Positions 1 to 7,144 of a stretch of 14,019 bases of DNA are shown here, piece by piece. The stretch spans positions 1 to 14,019 of the forward strand of contig CALICC010000178.1 of NCBI GenBank assembly GCA_938049325.1, read 5' to 3'. Within the stretch, counting starts at the first letter, position 1; each line of letters starts with the position of its first letter. The notes beneath the pieces are model-generated. The model was given only the letters and a program-made list of their open reading frames with translations. It was not told the DNA's origin and did not search any database. The translations under genes and the position numbers were made by a program. The stretch is from an uncultured Ilumatobacter sp. GTDB taxonomy: Bacteria; Actinomycetota; Acidimicrobiia; Acidimicrobiales; Ilumatobacteraceae.

Positions 1-426
1 GCCGGATTCTTTGCAGCATGCGCGGGCGCGATGCTCACGCACCATCAGCAAGCGTTCGTGGTCGACAGTGCTGGCTTCAACCTGCTCGTCTTCTCAGCGG
101 CGGTCATCGGCGGTGTCGGTGGACCGCTCGGTGCATTCCTCGGATCGCTGTACTTCAACGGCAGCTTCTTCTGGCTCCGTGGATCGTGGCGGCTGTTCGC
201 GAGCGGAATCGGCGTGCTCCTCGTCCTCCTCGTGGCGCCGGGTGGCCTGACCGGACTCTGGTACGACCTGCGCGACCTCACGCTGCGCTGGATCGGCAAG
301 CGGCGAGGCATCGTCGAAGGCGACCGCTCCGAAGATCTGCTCGAAGACGACCAAGCCGACGCCGACGCCGACACCCCCGAACCGGGACCCGAAGCACCTG
401 AGCGCGAGGAGGTGGGTGTCACGTGA
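1..426 (+). CDS. Branched-chain amino acid-type ABC transporter permease, C-terminal part (LivM-like)
   Basis: The reading frame is open from the first base, so this is the last 141 residues of a longer inner-membrane permease. Three hydrophobic stretches are visible. One contains VIGGVGGPLGAFLG (about residues 35-48), which matches the Gly-rich loop of LivH/LivM permeases. Another ends in APGGL, like the end of LivM proteins. A charged cytoplasmic tail rich in Asp and Glu follows. The family moves amino acids or other small carboxylates across the membrane, powered by LivG and LivF ATPases. Its stop overlaps the GTG start of the next gene (GTGA at 423-426), so the two are translationally coupled and very likely partners. 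Whether the missing part is a single LivM or a LivH-LivM fusion cannot be seen. The substrate is unknown. Confidence 0.85.
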   Translation, partial: AGFFAACAGAMLTHHQQAFVVDSAGFNLLVFSAAVIGGVGGPLGAFLGSLYFNGSFFWLRGSWRLFASGIGVLLVLLVAPGGLTGLWYDLRDLTLRWIGKRRGIVEGDRSEDLLEDDQADADADTPEPGPEAPEREEVGVT

Positions 427-3398
427 CCAACACGCTGACCCCGGAGTCGGCAGCCACGCCGAGCAGCGGTCGCGGGCCGAAGTGGCTGCGCTCGATCGTC
501 GGTGACGGGCCGCTGTACGCGCTCCTGATCTTGTTCGGCCTGAACGCCGTCGACGAACTCGACCGCACCGCCTTCGCCATCCTTGCGCCGGAGATTCGCG
601 ACGAGTTCGAGCTCGGTTTCACCGGGCTGCTCGCGCTGATCGCCGTCGTGCTCGCCTTCGCGCTCGCCCTCCAGGTTCCGATCGCCGGCATGGCCGATCG
701 CTACCCCCGTGTGCGCATCGCGCTGGCCGGAGCGTCGATGTGGGCGGTGTTCTCGTTCATGACCGGCCTCGCGGGTGGGATCGTGATGCTCGGCATCGCT
801 CGGTCCGGCTCCGCCATCGGCAAGGCCGTCAACGACCCGACGCACAACTCGCTCATCGCCGACTGGTACTCGCCCAACAACCGGCCGAAGGTCTACAGCT
901 TCCACCGCGCCGCTAACGCCGTGGGTGCCATTCTCGGGCCGATCATCGCGGGCTTGCTCGCGTTCCAGTTCGGATGGCGCGCACCGTTCTTGGTGTTCGC
1001 GGTGCCGACCATGATCTTCGTGTTCCTCGGCCTGCGCCTCCGCGAGCCCGTGCGTGGTGGCCAGGAACGGCGCATCGCCGGTGGCGACGCCGAAGCCATC
1101 GCCACCGAGGAAGCGCCACCGTCGTACGCCGAAGCGTGGCGGATGTGCTGGAAGATCGAGAGCCTGCGCCGCATCTTCGTCGCGATGCCGTTCCTCGCCG
1201 TGTCGCTCATTGGTTTCGGCACACTCGCCGCACTGCTCTACGAAGAGGCGTACAACCTCGACGAACGAGCTCGCGGCATCGTCGCCGCAACATCGGAGCC
1301 GGGCCAGCTCATCGGGCTCGTGATCGGCGCCCGCATCGCCACGAAGCTCGTCGTCCGCGACCCGAGCCTGATCCTCAAGTTCCTCGCCGTCGTGTCGGCA
1401 ATCACGTCGGGGCTGTCGTTGGTGTTCGCCGTCGTGCCCAACCTCGGCGTGGCGATCGTGGCCAACTTCATCATCGCCCTCTGCTTGGCAATCGTCGGTC
1501 CGGGCATCCTCGCGTCACTCTCGCTCGCCATCCCGCCTCGCGCTCGGTCGATGGGTTTTTCGATGGCCTCGCTGTGGATCCTGCCCGGGCTCCTGATGTT
1601 GCCGTTCATCGGCTGGATCGCCGACTCGTGGGGCATTCGCACGGGTATGGCGATGATGGTTCCGGTCTTCCTCATCGGTGGCCTCGTCATCGCGAGTGGC
1701 GGCAACGTCATCAAGAACGACATCGCGCAAGTTCGCCAAACCGCGCTGGCTCGCGCCGAGGTGATGAACCAGCGCAGCCGCGGCGAGGTCAAGCTCCTGC
1801 TGTGCCGCGGCATCAACGTCGGCTACTCCGGCGTCCGGGTGCTCCACGACGTCGACTTCGAGATCGACGAGGGCGACGTCGTGGCGCTGCTCGGCACGAA
1901 CGGCGCCGGCAAATCGACGCTGCTGAAGGCGATCTCTGGAGTTGCCGAGGCCGACCAAGGCGCGATCATCTTCGACGGTCGCGACATCACGCACGCCCCA
2001 CCGAACGAGATCGCGAAACACGGCATCGTGCAGATTCCGGGCGGGGCCGGCGTGTTTCCAGGACTCACCGTGCAGGAGAACCTCGACGCGGCGGGCTGGC
2101 TCAACCGAGGCGATCAGGCCGCGCTCGACGACGGCATGGCGACCGTGCTGAGCACGTTCCCCGCACTCGCCAGCCGCCTCGACGAACCGGCAGCAAATCT
2201 CTCGGGCGGTCAGCAACAGATGCTCGCGTTGGGGATGAGCTTCCTCGTCACGCCGCGGCTGCTCATGATCGACGAGTTATCGCTCGGGTTGGCACCGGTG
2301 ATCGTCGAGCAGCTGCTCACGATGGTCCGCCAGATCGCGGCGACCGGCGTCACCGTGATCCTCGTCGAGCAGTCGGTCAACGTCGCCATGGAGCTCGCCG
2401 ACACCGCGTACTTCATGGAACGCGGCCGCATTCGATTCCACGGCCCGACCGCCGAGCTCGCCGAGCGCAGTGACCTCCTGCGGTCGGTGTTCCTGGGCGA
2501 CACCTCCGCCCCTGCCGACACGACCGATGCCGACCGCGACGATCCATCGCCGATCCCCGACGATGCACCGATCGCACTCAGCGTCGCCGGGTTCTCGCGC
2601 AGCTTCGGCGGAGTCAGCGCGGTGCGTGACGTCACCTTCGAGGTCGCCGAACGCGAGATCGTCGGATTCATCGGCCCCAACGGTGCTGGCAAAACCACGC
2701 TCTTCGACCTGATCGGCGGCACGACGCCCACCGACGGCGGACGCCTGATGCTCGCCGGTGCCGATGTCACGTCGATCAGCGCGAGTGGGCGCGCACGTCG
2801 CGGGCTCGGCAGGTCGTTCCAAGACGCCCGACTGTTCCCGTCGCTCACCGTCGAAGAAGCGATCTCGGTCGCGCTCGAGCGGTGGATCTCGTCACGCGAT
2901 CCGATCTCCGCCGCGCTGCACCTCCCCAACACGTTCGACAGCGAGGCCGACGTTCGGCGCCGCGTCGATGAGCTGATCGAGCTGATGAACCTCGGCGTGC
3001 ATCGCAAGAAGACCATCTCGGCGCTGTCGACCGGCAGTCGCCGCATCGTCGACCTCGCCTGCGTTGTTGCGCACCGCCCAACCGTGGTCCTGCTCGACGA
3101 ACCGTCGAGCGGCATCGCACAACGCGAGGTTGAAGCCCTGGCCCCGGTCATCGAGCGGATGCGGACCGAGATGGGCTCCGCGTTGCTCGTGATCGAACAC
3201 GACATGAACCTGCTCTCGTCGATCGCCGACCGCGTGATCGCACTCGATCAGGGCGCGGTCATCACCGAAGGCCGGCCAGCAGAGGTGCTCAACCATCCCG
3301 CGGTTGTTGCGTCGTACCTCGGCACCGACCCGACCGCCATCGAACGCTCGAACACGAACAACTCAACCCTCACGACCACCCGAACCACGACCAACTGA
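423..3398 (+). CDS. MFS transporter fused to LivF-like and LivG-like ABC ATPase domains
   Basis: One unbroken 991-residue frame holds three modules. Residues 30-430 are an MFS carrier with about 12 membrane segments and a motif-A loop, GMADRYPRVR (89-98). Residues 456-690 are a LivF-like ATPase with Walker A GTNGAGKST (491-499), signature LSGGQQQ (593-599), Walker B Asp617/Glu618 followed by Leu-Ser rather than Pro-Ser, and ILVEQ in place of a switch His, as is normal for LivF. After an acidic Pro/Asp linker (about 694-716), residues 718-970 are a LivG-like ATPase with GPNGAGKTT (751-759), LSTGS (868-872), Asp892/Glu893 and switch His926. The start is GTG at 423, overlapping the upstream permease stop. 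The ATPases should power that permease; the role of the MFS part is unclear. It could be a second pore, a membrane anchor or an independent carrier. The order LivF before LivG is the reverse of E. coli livGF. Confidence 0.93.
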   Translation: MTNTLTPESAATPSSGRGPKWLRSIVGDGPLYALLILFGLNAVDELDRTAFAILAPEIRDEFELGFTGLLALIAVVLAFALALQVPIAGMADRYPRVRIALAGASMWAVFSFMTGLAGGIVMLGIARSGSAIGKAVNDPTHNSLIADWYSPNNRPKVYSFHRAANAVGAILGPIIAGLLAFQFGWRAPFLVFAVPTMIFVFLGLRLREPVRGGQERRIAGGDAEAIATEEAPPSYAEAWRMCWKIESLRRIFVAMPFLAVSLIGFGTLAALLYEEAYNLDERARGIVAATSEPGQLIGLVIGARIATKLVVRDPSLILKFLAVVSAITSGLSLVFAVVPNLGVAIVANFIIALCLAIVGPGILASLSLAIPPRARSMGFSMASLWILPGLLMLPFIGWIADSWGIRTGMAMMVPVFLIGGLVIASGGNVIKNDIAQVRQTALARAEVMNQRSRGEVKLLLCRGINVGYSGVRVLHDVDFEIDEGDVVALLGTNGAGKSTLLKAISGVAEADQGAIIFDGRDITHAPPNEIAKHGIVQIPGGAGVFPGLTVQENLDAAGWLNRGDQAALDDGMATVLSTFPALASRLDEPAANLSGGQQQMLALGMSFLVTPRLLMIDELSLGLAPVIVEQLLTMVRQIAATGVTVILVEQSVNVAMELADTAYFMERGRIRFHGPTAELAERSDLLRSVFLGDTSAPADTTDADRDDPSPIPDDAPIALSVAGFSRSFGGVSAVRDVTFEVAEREIVGFIGPNGAGKTTLFDLIGGTTPTDGGRLMLAGADVTSISASGRARRGLGRSFQDARLFPSLTVEEAISVALERWISSRDPISAALHLPNTFDSEADVRRRVDELIELMNLGVHRKKTISALSTGSRRIVDLACVVAHRPTVVLLDEPSSGIAQREVEALAPVIERMRTEMGSALLVIEHDMNLLSSIADRVIALDQGAVITEGRPAEVLNHPAVVASYLGTDPTAIERSNTNNSTLTTTRTTTN

Positions 3399-3404
3399 AT
3401 CACC

Positions 3405-3410
3405 AGGAGG
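3405..3410 (+). promoter_or_regulatory. Strong ribosome binding site for the substrate-binding protein
   Basis: AGGAGG lies 6 bases before the ATG at 3417. It is a perfect Shine-Dalgarno match and the strongest one I noticed in the window. It fixes the start of the binding protein and suggests this subunit is made in excess over the transporter genes upstream, as is usual for ABC import systems. Confidence 0.85.
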
Positions 3411-3416
3411 CACATC

Positions 3417-5261
3417 ATGCAGCCAGCATCTGCTGAAGGATCGAACACCGACACGGGCCGCGCGCTGAAGCGGTACGGACCGATCGCACTGATCGCGGTG
3501 GTCGCCCTCGTGGTCGTCGGTCTCGTCGTCGTGGGCGGCGGCGGTGACGACGATGACGTCGCCACAACCGAAGCGCCTCCTGGCAGCGAGGCGTCGGGCG
3601 ACTCCGAAACAACCGACGCGCCTGACCCGACCACGGGCGACGATGAACCGACGCAGACCGAGTCGGGCGACCCCGACGACGCCGGCGATCCGGATGCCGG
3701 CGATATGCCGGACAGTCCGTTCCCCGAGGGTGTCATGACCTACAACGTCGCCCAAGAGCTCGGACTCGACATCGACTTCGGTGAGCGTTGCGACACCGAG
3801 ACGGGTCGCGTGAAGGCGCAGACGTTCTTCGCACCCGAGTGTTTCGCACCGTTCGAAGGCGACAACGGTGGAGCGACCGCTCGCGGTGTCACCGCTGATT
3901 CGATCCGCATCGTGCAGTGGGTCAGCCAAGACGCTGACCCGATCCTCGAGTTCATCACGTCGGCAATCCTGAACGAGGACACCAACGCCGACGACGAGGC
4001 CACGCTGCGCGGCATGATGGAGTATTACGAGACGTACTACGAGACGTATGGGCGCAGCGTCGAACTCATCGTGGTCGAAGGGTCAGGTGCGGTGACCGAT
4101 GCCGCCGCTGCCCGAGCCGACGCCGTGCGGATCGACGAAGAACTCGACCCATTCATGGTGTGGGGCGGACCTGCGCTGACCAACGCGTTCGCCGAGGAAC
4201 TGGCGGCACGCGGCATTCCCTGCTTCAGCTGCGGCCCCGGCTTCACCAAGGAGTACTACCAGGACAACGCCGGGCTCGCCTACACCGTGGGCAAGGGCGG
4301 AGACCAGCTCGACCTGCTCGTTGCCGAGTACATCGGCAAGCGGCTCGCCGGCCAGCCAGCAATTCATGCCGGCGACGAGTCGATGCACGACACCGAGCGT
4401 GTGTTCGGCCGGATCTGGATCGAGTCGAGTGCCGAATCGGCCGTGGCAAACGAGCGGTTCGAGGCCAACGCGGCCGAAGCCGGATTCGAGATCACCGAAT
4501 CACAGAACTACGCCCTCGACCCCGCAACTCTGCAGGAGTCCGCTGCGACGGTGATCACCCGCATGAAGGAAGCGGGCGTCACGTCGGTCATCTTCAACGG
4601 CGACCCGGTCGCGCCGCGCGAGTTCACCAACGAAGCAACGGCGCAGAACTATTTCCCCGAGTGGATCGTGACCGGCTCGGTGCTCGTCGACACGGCGGCG
4701 TTCTCGAGAACCTACGACCAAGAGCAATGGTCGAACGCATTCGGCGTCTCCAACCTGGCAGCCCGCGTCGATCGAACGATCGGCAGCTCGTACGCGATCT
4801 ACGAGTGGTTCCAAGGAGAAGAGCCCCCGGCTGCCGACAACATCGGCGTGATCACACCGGTGCCGAACACCTTCTACGCGATTCTCCAGGGCGTTGGCCC
4901 GAACCTGACCATCGAGAACTTCAACGAAGCAGTGTTCTCTGCCGAACCGACACCTCGTGCGCTGTCGGCACCGTCGTTGTCGTGGGGCAGCGAGGGGATC
5001 TGGCCCGACGACTTCGAGCCCGACTACCGCGGCGTCGACGACATCACCGAAATCTGGTGGGACCCCGACGCAACCGGCCCCGACGAGATCGACCGCGACG
5101 GGCCGGGCCTCTGGCGGTACGTCGATGGCGGCCTGCGCTACAAGCCGGGTGAGATCCCCGAAGGCCCGCCGAAGGCCTTCGTCGAAGAAGGTTCGACGAC
5201 GATCTACACCGAGCCACCACCCGGCGAAGAGCTGCCCAGCTACGAACCGATCCGCAACTGA
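3417..5261 (+). CDS. Membrane-anchored substrate-binding protein of a Liv-type ABC transporter
   Basis: 614 residues. The N-terminus is a short cytoplasmic stretch, then one membrane segment (about 21-40), then an acidic, Thr/Pro/Asp-rich linker (about 41-98). The remainder reads as a type I periplasmic-binding fold like LivJ/LivK: a region with PFMVWGGPALTNAFAEEL, then alternating strands and helices, and a Trp-rich C-terminal part. There is no lipobox Cys, so the protein is tethered by a transmembrane helix rather than by lipid. Cysteines at 125/142 and the pair CFSC (269/272) could form disulfides. It lies 18 bases after the fused MFS/ATPase gene and is probably the ligand receptor for that operon. 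The ligand cannot be told from sequence; aliphatic amino acids, amides, urea and aromatic acids are all used by this superfamily. The family assignment rests on overall pattern and context. Confidence 0.85.
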   Translation: MQPASAEGSNTDTGRALKRYGPIALIAVVALVVVGLVVVGGGGDDDDVATTEAPPGSEASGDSETTDAPDPTTGDDEPTQTESGDPDDAGDPDAGDMPDSPFPEGVMTYNVAQELGLDIDFGERCDTETGRVKAQTFFAPECFAPFEGDNGGATARGVTADSIRIVQWVSQDADPILEFITSAILNEDTNADDEATLRGMMEYYETYYETYGRSVELIVVEGSGAVTDAAAARADAVRIDEELDPFMVWGGPALTNAFAEELAARGIPCFSCGPGFTKEYYQDNAGLAYTVGKGGDQLDLLVAEYIGKRLAGQPAIHAGDESMHDTERVFGRIWIESSAESAVANERFEANAAEAGFEITESQNYALDPATLQESAATVITRMKEAGVTSVIFNGDPVAPREFTNEATAQNYFPEWIVTGSVLVDTAAFSRTYDQEQWSNAFGVSNLAARVDRTIGSSYAIYEWFQGEEPPAADNIGVITPVPNTFYAILQGVGPNLTIENFNEAVFSAEPTPRALSAPSLSWGSEGIWPDDFEPDYRGVDDITEIWWDPDATGPDEIDRDGPGLWRYVDGGLRYKPGEIPEGPPKAFVEEGSTTIYTEPPPGEELPSYEPIRN

Positions 5262-5291
5262 GAGGGGCGGGCGGATCGCCGCCCTCCCCTC
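5262..5291 (+). terminator. Hairpin terminator ending the transporter operon
   Basis: Immediately after the TGA at 5261 the sequence folds as GAGGGG-C-GGGCGG, loop ATCG, CCGCCC-T-CCCCTC. That is two perfect 6-bp stems separated by one mismatch, with a 4-base loop. No T-run follows, as is common for terminators in high-GC actinobacteria. It separates the transporter operon from the sigma factor gene and lies close upstream of that gene's start. Confidence 0.75.
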
Positions 5292-5324
5292 AAGGTGGCG
5301 CTCAAAGCTGCCGATGCGGGCGGT

Positions 5325-5930
5325 GTGAGCGCCGCGCACCAAGTCGCCGAACCGGCAACGATCGAGGCCGCGCGCCAAGGGGATCGAGACGCGCTCGGTG
5401 AAATCTGGCGGATCTACCAGCCACAGCTGCTCAGAATGCTGCGCGCCAAACGTGCGCTGTCACCCGAGGACATCGCCAGTGCGGTGTGGATCGACGTCGG
5501 GCGTGGCTTGGCTCGATTCGAGGGGAACGGGAGGGACCTGCAGCGCTGGATCTTCACGATCGCCGGACGTCGAAGCATTGACGCAGGTCGCACGAACACA
5601 CGGGAGCAAGATCGCCGGCAGGCGCTCGCATCAACGGTGGACGGAGTTCACGTCGATGCCGAACCAGGCTCACTCGACCATGCGATTGCAATGGTGGCAG
5701 CGCTGCCACCGACGATGGCAGAGGCCGTCATGTTGCGAGTCGTGCATGATCTGGCGGTCGACGAGGCCGCCGCGATCATGAACACATCCGAAGGCAACGT
5801 GCGTGTGCTCGTTCACCGCGGCTTGGCAAAGCTGCGCGCAACGCTGGATTCGCCGCACTCGGATCCTCCGAGCGAGCCGGTGACGCGGCCTTTGCTGGCA
5901 CCGGTTCCAGAAATTTCCGCGAGCTTGTAA
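5325..5930 (+). CDS. ECF-type RNA polymerase sigma factor (sigma-70 family)
   Basis: 201 residues from GTG at 5325. A GTG at 5295 is also in frame, but it sits 3 bases after the hairpin, lacks a ribosome site and would add an atypical leader; ECF proteins usually begin close to an AARQGD-like motif, here at residues 15-20. Region 2 spans about 12-90 (EIWRIYQPQLLRML, then the ARFEGNGRDLQRWIFTIAGR stretch resembling region 2.4). Region 4 spans about 118-172 with the helix-turn-helix DEAAAIMNTSEGNVRVLVHR. A Pro-rich tail of about 28 residues follows. Such factors direct RNA polymerase to a small regulon, often in response to envelope stress. The next gene, 30 bases downstream, encodes a membrane protein that may control it. 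The subgroup cannot be assigned by eye. Confidence 0.9.
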   Translation: MSAAHQVAEPATIEAARQGDRDALGEIWRIYQPQLLRMLRAKRALSPEDIASAVWIDVGRGLARFEGNGRDLQRWIFTIAGRRSIDAGRTNTREQDRRQALASTVDGVHVDAEPGSLDHAIAMVAALPPTMAEAVMLRVVHDLAVDEAAAIMNTSEGNVRVLVHRGLAKLRATLDSPHSDPPSEPVTRPLLAPVPEISASL

Positions 5931-5960
5931 CGCTGTGGCATCGCCGAACGTTCCTGAGTT

Positions 5961-6872
5961 GTGAGTGACCCGATCGACAATCTGGCTGAGATCCTGCGCC
6001 AGCAGGGTTCCGCGGCCGAGATCGGCTCGCAGTCACACGCTGTCGACGCAATCGCGTCGGCGATGTCCACAACGAACGGATCCTCCATGCTTGCCTCAGT
6101 TTCCAACCGCATGACGCGCCGAATGCGCGTCGCCTCCGTGATTACCGCCGGGATCATCGGATTCGGTGGCGTCGCCGCCGCCGGACCTGCGGTCATCGAC
6201 TTGGTCGACTCCGACCTTCCGCCGTCGGAGCCGGTGTCAACCGACGCCACCGTGTCAACCGACGCCCCCGTGTCGACCGACGCACTCGGCGAAGAGCCGG
6301 ATCCGACCACCGTGGCCACCACCGTCGATTCAACACCGGTCACGACACCCGACACCACCACACCCGACACCACGACACCCCCGACCACGACGCCCGAGGT
6401 GACCACCACCGTGCCGGCGACGGAAGAAGTCGACGACGATGCCCCCGTCGACAATCCCGATACCGCCTTCGACGAAACCGAATGCGCTGACGGCAACCAC
6501 GGCCAGACGGTCAGCTCGATCGCTCGATCCGAGGATCGAGAGCCCGGCGACGTACGTGATGCCGCTCAGTCAGACTGCGGCAAGCAGGACGGCGGCGATT
6601 CAGACGACGACGAATCAGACGACGAGTCAGACGAGAACGACGACGACGAGTCAGACGAGAACGACGACGAATCAGATGACGATGACACGTCGGACGACGA
6701 CCGCGGAAACGGCAACCGTGGGAACGACAATGGGAACGGTCGCAACGGCGGTGCGAACGGCACGCACGACGCCGACACCAGTAACGACGACACCGGTAAC
6801 GATCGCAGCAACGGCAACGGGAACAGCAACGGCCGGAGCAACGGGAACGGGAATGGGCGCAATGGGAAGTGA
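5961..6872 (+). CDS. Single-pass membrane protein with acidic and Asn/Gly repeat tail; possible sigma-factor regulator
   Basis: 303 residues from GTG at 5961. Residues 1-55 are a short, probably cytoplasmic head (DNLAEILRQQG). Residues 58-79 form one membrane helix. The outside part contains three VSTDA units (92-109), a Thr/Pro stretch (128-150) and a small two-Cys segment with CADGNHGQTVSS (175-186) and SDCGK (204-208). An Asp/Ser/Glu stretch (about 210-247) and an Asn/Gly/Arg-rich end (249-303) complete it. The layout of an inside head, one helix and an outside tail, directly behind an ECF sigma gene, suggests an anti-sigma or sensor role, but there is no His/Cys zinc anti-sigma motif. It could instead be a secreted-type wall protein controlled by that sigma factor. 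The CADGNHG...SDCGK module resembles segments I remember from other actinobacterial exported proteins; this is unverified. Confidence 0.75.
   Translation: MSDPIDNLAEILRQQGSAAEIGSQSHAVDAIASAMSTTNGSSMLASVSNRMTRRMRVASVITAGIIGFGGVAAAGPAVIDLVDSDLPPSEPVSTDATVSTDAPVSTDALGEEPDPTTVATTVDSTPVTTPDTTTPDTTTPPTTTPEVTTTVPATEEVDDDAPVDNPDTAFDETECADGNHGQTVSSIARSEDREPGDVRDAAQSDCGKQDGGDSDDDESDDESDENDDDESDENDDESDDDDTSDDDRGNGNRGNDNGNGRNGGANGTHDADTSNDDTGNDRSNGNGNSNGRSNGNGNGRNGK
6234..6287 (+). repeat. Three tandem 18-base units (VSTDAx)
   Basis: Three consecutive near-identical 18-base units inside the membrane protein gene encode VSTDAT, VSTDAP and VSTDAL. They differ at only a few positions, which suggests recent slippage or duplication in an extracellular stalk. 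Confidence 0.85.
6588..6869 (+). repeat. Low-complexity Asp/Ser block followed by Asn/Gly block
   Basis: Bases 6588-6701 are short GACGAC/GAATCAGAC-like units encoding Asp, Ser, Glu and Asn. Bases 6705-6869 are GGGAACGG-like units encoding Gly, Asn and Arg. The switch from strongly acidic to neutral or basic composition is abrupt, at about residue 248. Such simple repeats are prone to length variation. Confidence 0.85.
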
Positions 6873-6946
6873 GCGACGACAGGCTCGACGAGAGCGCCGC
6901 TCGTTTGCGTCGCGACGGACGCTCGACATCTGGAGCCCGGAAGTGA
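6869..6946 (+). CDS. Possible small ORF overlapping the previous stop
   Basis: A GTG at 6869 overlaps the TGA at 6870-6872 of the repeat protein (GTGA) and opens a 25-codon frame, VSDDRLDESAARLRRDGRS and so on. Its first residues resemble the start of the repeat protein (VSDPIDNLAEILRQQG): an acidic start, then a short amphipathic helix. It could be a coupled small protein, the remnant of a duplicated head domain, or chance in GC-rich DNA. Function unknown. Confidence 0.25.
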   Translation: MSDDRLDESAARLRRDGRSTSGARK

Positions 6947-7144
6947 TCGACCCGCAACGGGCAGCGTGGGCAAGAGAGGCTCCACAGATGTCTGAGCGCC
7001 ATGCCCGTGACACCGCGTCGACAACCTCGATGTGGCAAACGCTGCTGCCCACCGGCTGAGCCTCAACGCACGGCGCGCATCAGCTCACAATCGAGGTGCT
7101 CGAACGCTGCCCGGCTGGCAGGACCTGGGCCCACCGCAACCCGT
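6873..7144. other. Convergent intergenic region, no clear gene
   Basis: This 272-base stretch lies between two genes that point towards each other. Apart from the possible 25-codon ORF at its left edge I see no convincing gene. A short inverted repeat CTGCC-CGGCT-GGCAG (7107-7121) is the only hairpin I noticed; it is too weak to call a terminator with confidence. Confidence 0.5.

Noticed and set aside
45..905. 286-codon minus-strand frame over the permease and the MFS start
   Set aside because: It is an antisense shadow of two well-supported genes with no recognisable motifs.
974..2473. 499-codon plus-strand frame inside the fused transporter gene
   Set aside because: It is very Arg-rich with no domain pattern, while the overlapping frame carries clear MFS and ABC motifs.
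2580..2700. Possible split into two separate ATPase genes within the fusion
   Set aside because: The frame is continuous through the acidic linker, with no stop, ribosome site or start near the second ATPase.
5295..5324. Earlier GTG start for the sigma factor
   Set aside because: It lies 3 bases after the terminator hairpin, has no ribosome site and adds ten residues not typical of the family.
6588..6869. CRISPR-like or tandem DNA repeat array
   Set aside because: The units are in-frame codon repeats of a low-complexity protein without spacers of regular length.
7107..7121. Short inverted repeat as convergent terminator
   Set aside because: A 5-bp stem with a 5-base loop is too weak to claim.
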